A stretch of DNA of 64,000 nucleotides, taken from positions 186,001 through 250,000 of the forward strand of contig NZ_NIXN01000006.1 in NCBI RefSeq assembly GCF_002807055.1, given 5' to 3'. The stretch is from Confluentibacter citreus (GTDB lineage Bacteria; Bacteroidota; Bacteroidia; Flavobacteriales; Flavobacteriaceae). Positions 62,821-64,000 of the stretch are shown here, one piece after another. A model generated the notes under the pieces. The model saw only the letters and a program-made list of their open reading frames with translations. It was not told the DNA's origin and did not search any database. The position numbers and the translations under genes were made by a program. The first letter of the stretch is position 1; every line of letters begins with the position of its first letter.

Positions 62821-63861
62821 ATGAGTAGTGATATGTGGAGATTCCCTGCCGAATGGGAAAAACAACAAGGTATTCTATTATGTTTTCCTCACAACGGTAA
62901 CGATTGGCCTGGAAAGTATGGTGCTATACAATGGACATTTGTGGAGTTTATAAAAAAAGTGGCTGATGTTGAACAGGTCATTCTACTTGTTGCTACCAAA
63001 ACCCTTCAGGATAAGGTAACCAACATGTTAAAAATGGCCGATGCAAAACTTCAAAATGTATCATTTATCATTCAAAAAACCAACAGAAGTTGGATGCGCG
63101 ATTCAGGACCCATCATTGTCAAAAAAGGCTCAGAAAGAAAAGCCCTTAATTTCAACTTTAATGGATGGGCAAAATATAACAATTACAAACTAGACAAACA
63201 TGTTCCTGAAAAAGTAGCTTCATTTTTAAACATTCCCTTAGCTCAAGTCACTTACAAAGGAAAACCCGTGGTTCTAGAAGGCGGAGCGATTGATGTAAAT
63301 GGTAAAGGAACTTTGATAACATCAGAAGAATGTTTGCTAGACCCTAAAATTCAAGTAAGAAACGAAGGATTTACCAAAGGTGATTATGAAACTATTTTTA
63401 AAGATCATTTAGGCATTACAAATACCATTTGGTTGGGCAATGGTATTGAAGGCGATGATACTCATGGACATATTGATGATTTGGCTCGTTTTGTTAATGA
63501 AGATACCATTATAACCGTAGTTGAAACCGATAAAAAAGACCACAATTTCAAGCCTCTTCAAGATAATTTAAACAGACTAAAAGAAGCCGTTTTAGAAAAT
63601 GGTGAAAAACCAAACATAGTGACGCTTCCTATGCCAAAACGTTTAATTTTTGACGGCATAAGGATTCCTGCTAGTTATGCTAATTTTTTAATCATTAATT
63701 CAGTTGTATTGGTTCCCACTTTTAATGATGAACACGATAAAGAGGCACTCAACATCATTGCAGGTTGTTTTCCTGATAGAAAAGTTATAGGTATTAGTGC
63801 TATTGACCTTATTTGGGGATTTGGCACGTTGCATTGTTTGAGTCAGCAAATCCCATTATAA
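62821..63861 (+). CDS. aguA: Agmatine deiminase
   Basis: Peptidyl-arginine-deiminase-fold enzyme, 346 residues, hydrolysing agmatine to N-carbamoylputrescine and ammonia. Landmarks: FPAEWEKQQGILLCFP at the start, NRSWMRDSGPI (substrate-site Asp), GDDTHGHIDDLARF (His/Asp), and the nucleophile Cys in GTLHCLSQQIP at the end. The next step is performed by aguB directly upstream. Polyamine synthesis from arginine. Confidence 0.96.
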   Translation: MSSDMWRFPAEWEKQQGILLCFPHNGNDWPGKYGAIQWTFVEFIKKVADVEQVILLVATKTLQDKVTNMLKMADAKLQNVSFIIQKTNRSWMRDSGPIIVKKGSERKALNFNFNGWAKYNNYKLDKHVPEKVASFLNIPLAQVTYKGKPVVLEGGAIDVNGKGTLITSEECLLDPKIQVRNEGFTKGDYETIFKDHLGITNTIWLGNGIEGDDTHGHIDDLARFVNEDTIITVVETDKKDHNFKPLQDNLNRLKEAVLENGEKPNIVTLPMPKRLIFDGIRIPASYANFLIINSVVLVPTFNDEHDKEALNIIAGCFPDRKVIGISAIDLIWGFGTLHCLSQQIPL

Positions 63862-63933
63862 ACGAATATTTACAGCTTATTATCTATATTAATATTTAAC
63901 AGCGTATTAACAGCACTTTTTAAATACAAAACA

Positions 63934-63941
63934 TACTTTTG
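63934..63941 (+). promoter_or_regulatory. -7 element for the last, partial gene
   Basis: TACTTTTG, matching TAnnTTTG, 43 bases before an ATG at 63985. A TTG is not present at -33. Confidence 0.4.
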
Positions 63942-63984
63942 CAATGTTATGGTAATGTTACCAACACCATTATTATAAGGATTA

Positions 63985-64000
63985 ATGAAACTGTTTTTTT
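63985..64000 (+). CDS. Start of an unidentified gene (truncated by window end)
   Basis: ATG AAA CTG TTT TTT... with a purine-rich ATAAGG a few bases upstream and a -7 element. Only five codons are visible. The opening MKLFF would suit an exported or membrane protein, but nothing more can be said. Confidence 0.35.

Noticed and set aside
1-64000. tRNA or rRNA genes
   Set aside because: I looked for cloverleaf and rRNA landmarks in the intergenic regions and saw none; without a covariance search a tRNA cannot be fully excluded.

Overview
The window is AT-rich, densely coding chromosomal DNA from a member of the Flavobacteriaceae (Bacteroidota). The evidence is consistent throughout. Families largely restricted to this phylum are present: DUF4834, DUF6452, DUF6048, DUF2027/Smr, the CCC-motif membrane protein, outer-membrane beta-barrel TonB receptors and head-GIN/DUF4097 proteins. 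Many upstream regions carry the Bacteroidota promoter form TTG-N18-20-TAnnTTTG. Shine-Dalgarno sequences are mostly absent and there are many lipoprotein signals. I see no rRNA, tRNA, CRISPR array, phage or insertion sequence; this is mostly core genome.

Layout. 1-5.1 kb: the 3' end of uvrA, a DUF3667 zinc-ribbon membrane protein, an SMP-30-type lactonase lipoprotein and an NhaP2-type K+/H+ antiporter. 5.1-6.4 kb: a secreted Asn/Arg/Ser-rich protein behind a sigma54-like promoter. 6.4-12 kb: a DUF4834/YfhO/glycosyltransferase/flippase surface-glycan operon. 12-14.3 kb: an outer-membrane protein and a GNAT-like protein. 14.3-16.9 kb: two PLP enzymes that together look like the cysteate synthase and cysteate fatty-acyltransferase of sulfonolipid (capnine) synthesis. 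17-24.8 kb: an S9 peptidase, YbaB, a TonB-type receptor, a peroxiredoxin and fumarase. 24.8-33.3 kb: a Crp-like regulator, a coiled-coil membrane protein, a TPR protein with gyrA, and clpC. 33.4-37.5 kb: an ECF-sigma operon with a membrane anti-sigma candidate, two repeat-built DUF4097/DUF2807 envelope proteins and a zincin lipoprotein. 37.5-44.9 kb: an MFS transporter, an M48 protease, tandem MsrB genes, NDH-2, lpdA, aroQ and a small porin-like barrel. 45-48.5 kb: xerD with a heptamer tandem repeat on its stop codon, RNase Y, a probable 6S RNA, zapA and a ZapB-like coiled coil. 48.7-55.7 kb: an M23 peptidase with a TonB receptor, a cysteine desulfurase, a calcium-repeat lipoprotein and an Smr protein. 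55.9-57.2 kb: a four-gene module of small membrane proteins (CD225, two DUF2752, CCC motif). 57.3-64 kb: DUF5362, rocD, rlmD, DUF6452/DUF6048, and aguB/aguA for putrescine synthesis.

The points most worth following are the sulfonolipid pair, the 6S-like RNA between zapA and rny, the ECF-sigma/beta-solenoid operon with a possible cassette-like 3' end, the CD225/DUF2752/CCC module, and two sigma54-like promoters. Functions are assigned from recognised motifs and family knowledge without database searches. Promoters and terminators were read by eye.
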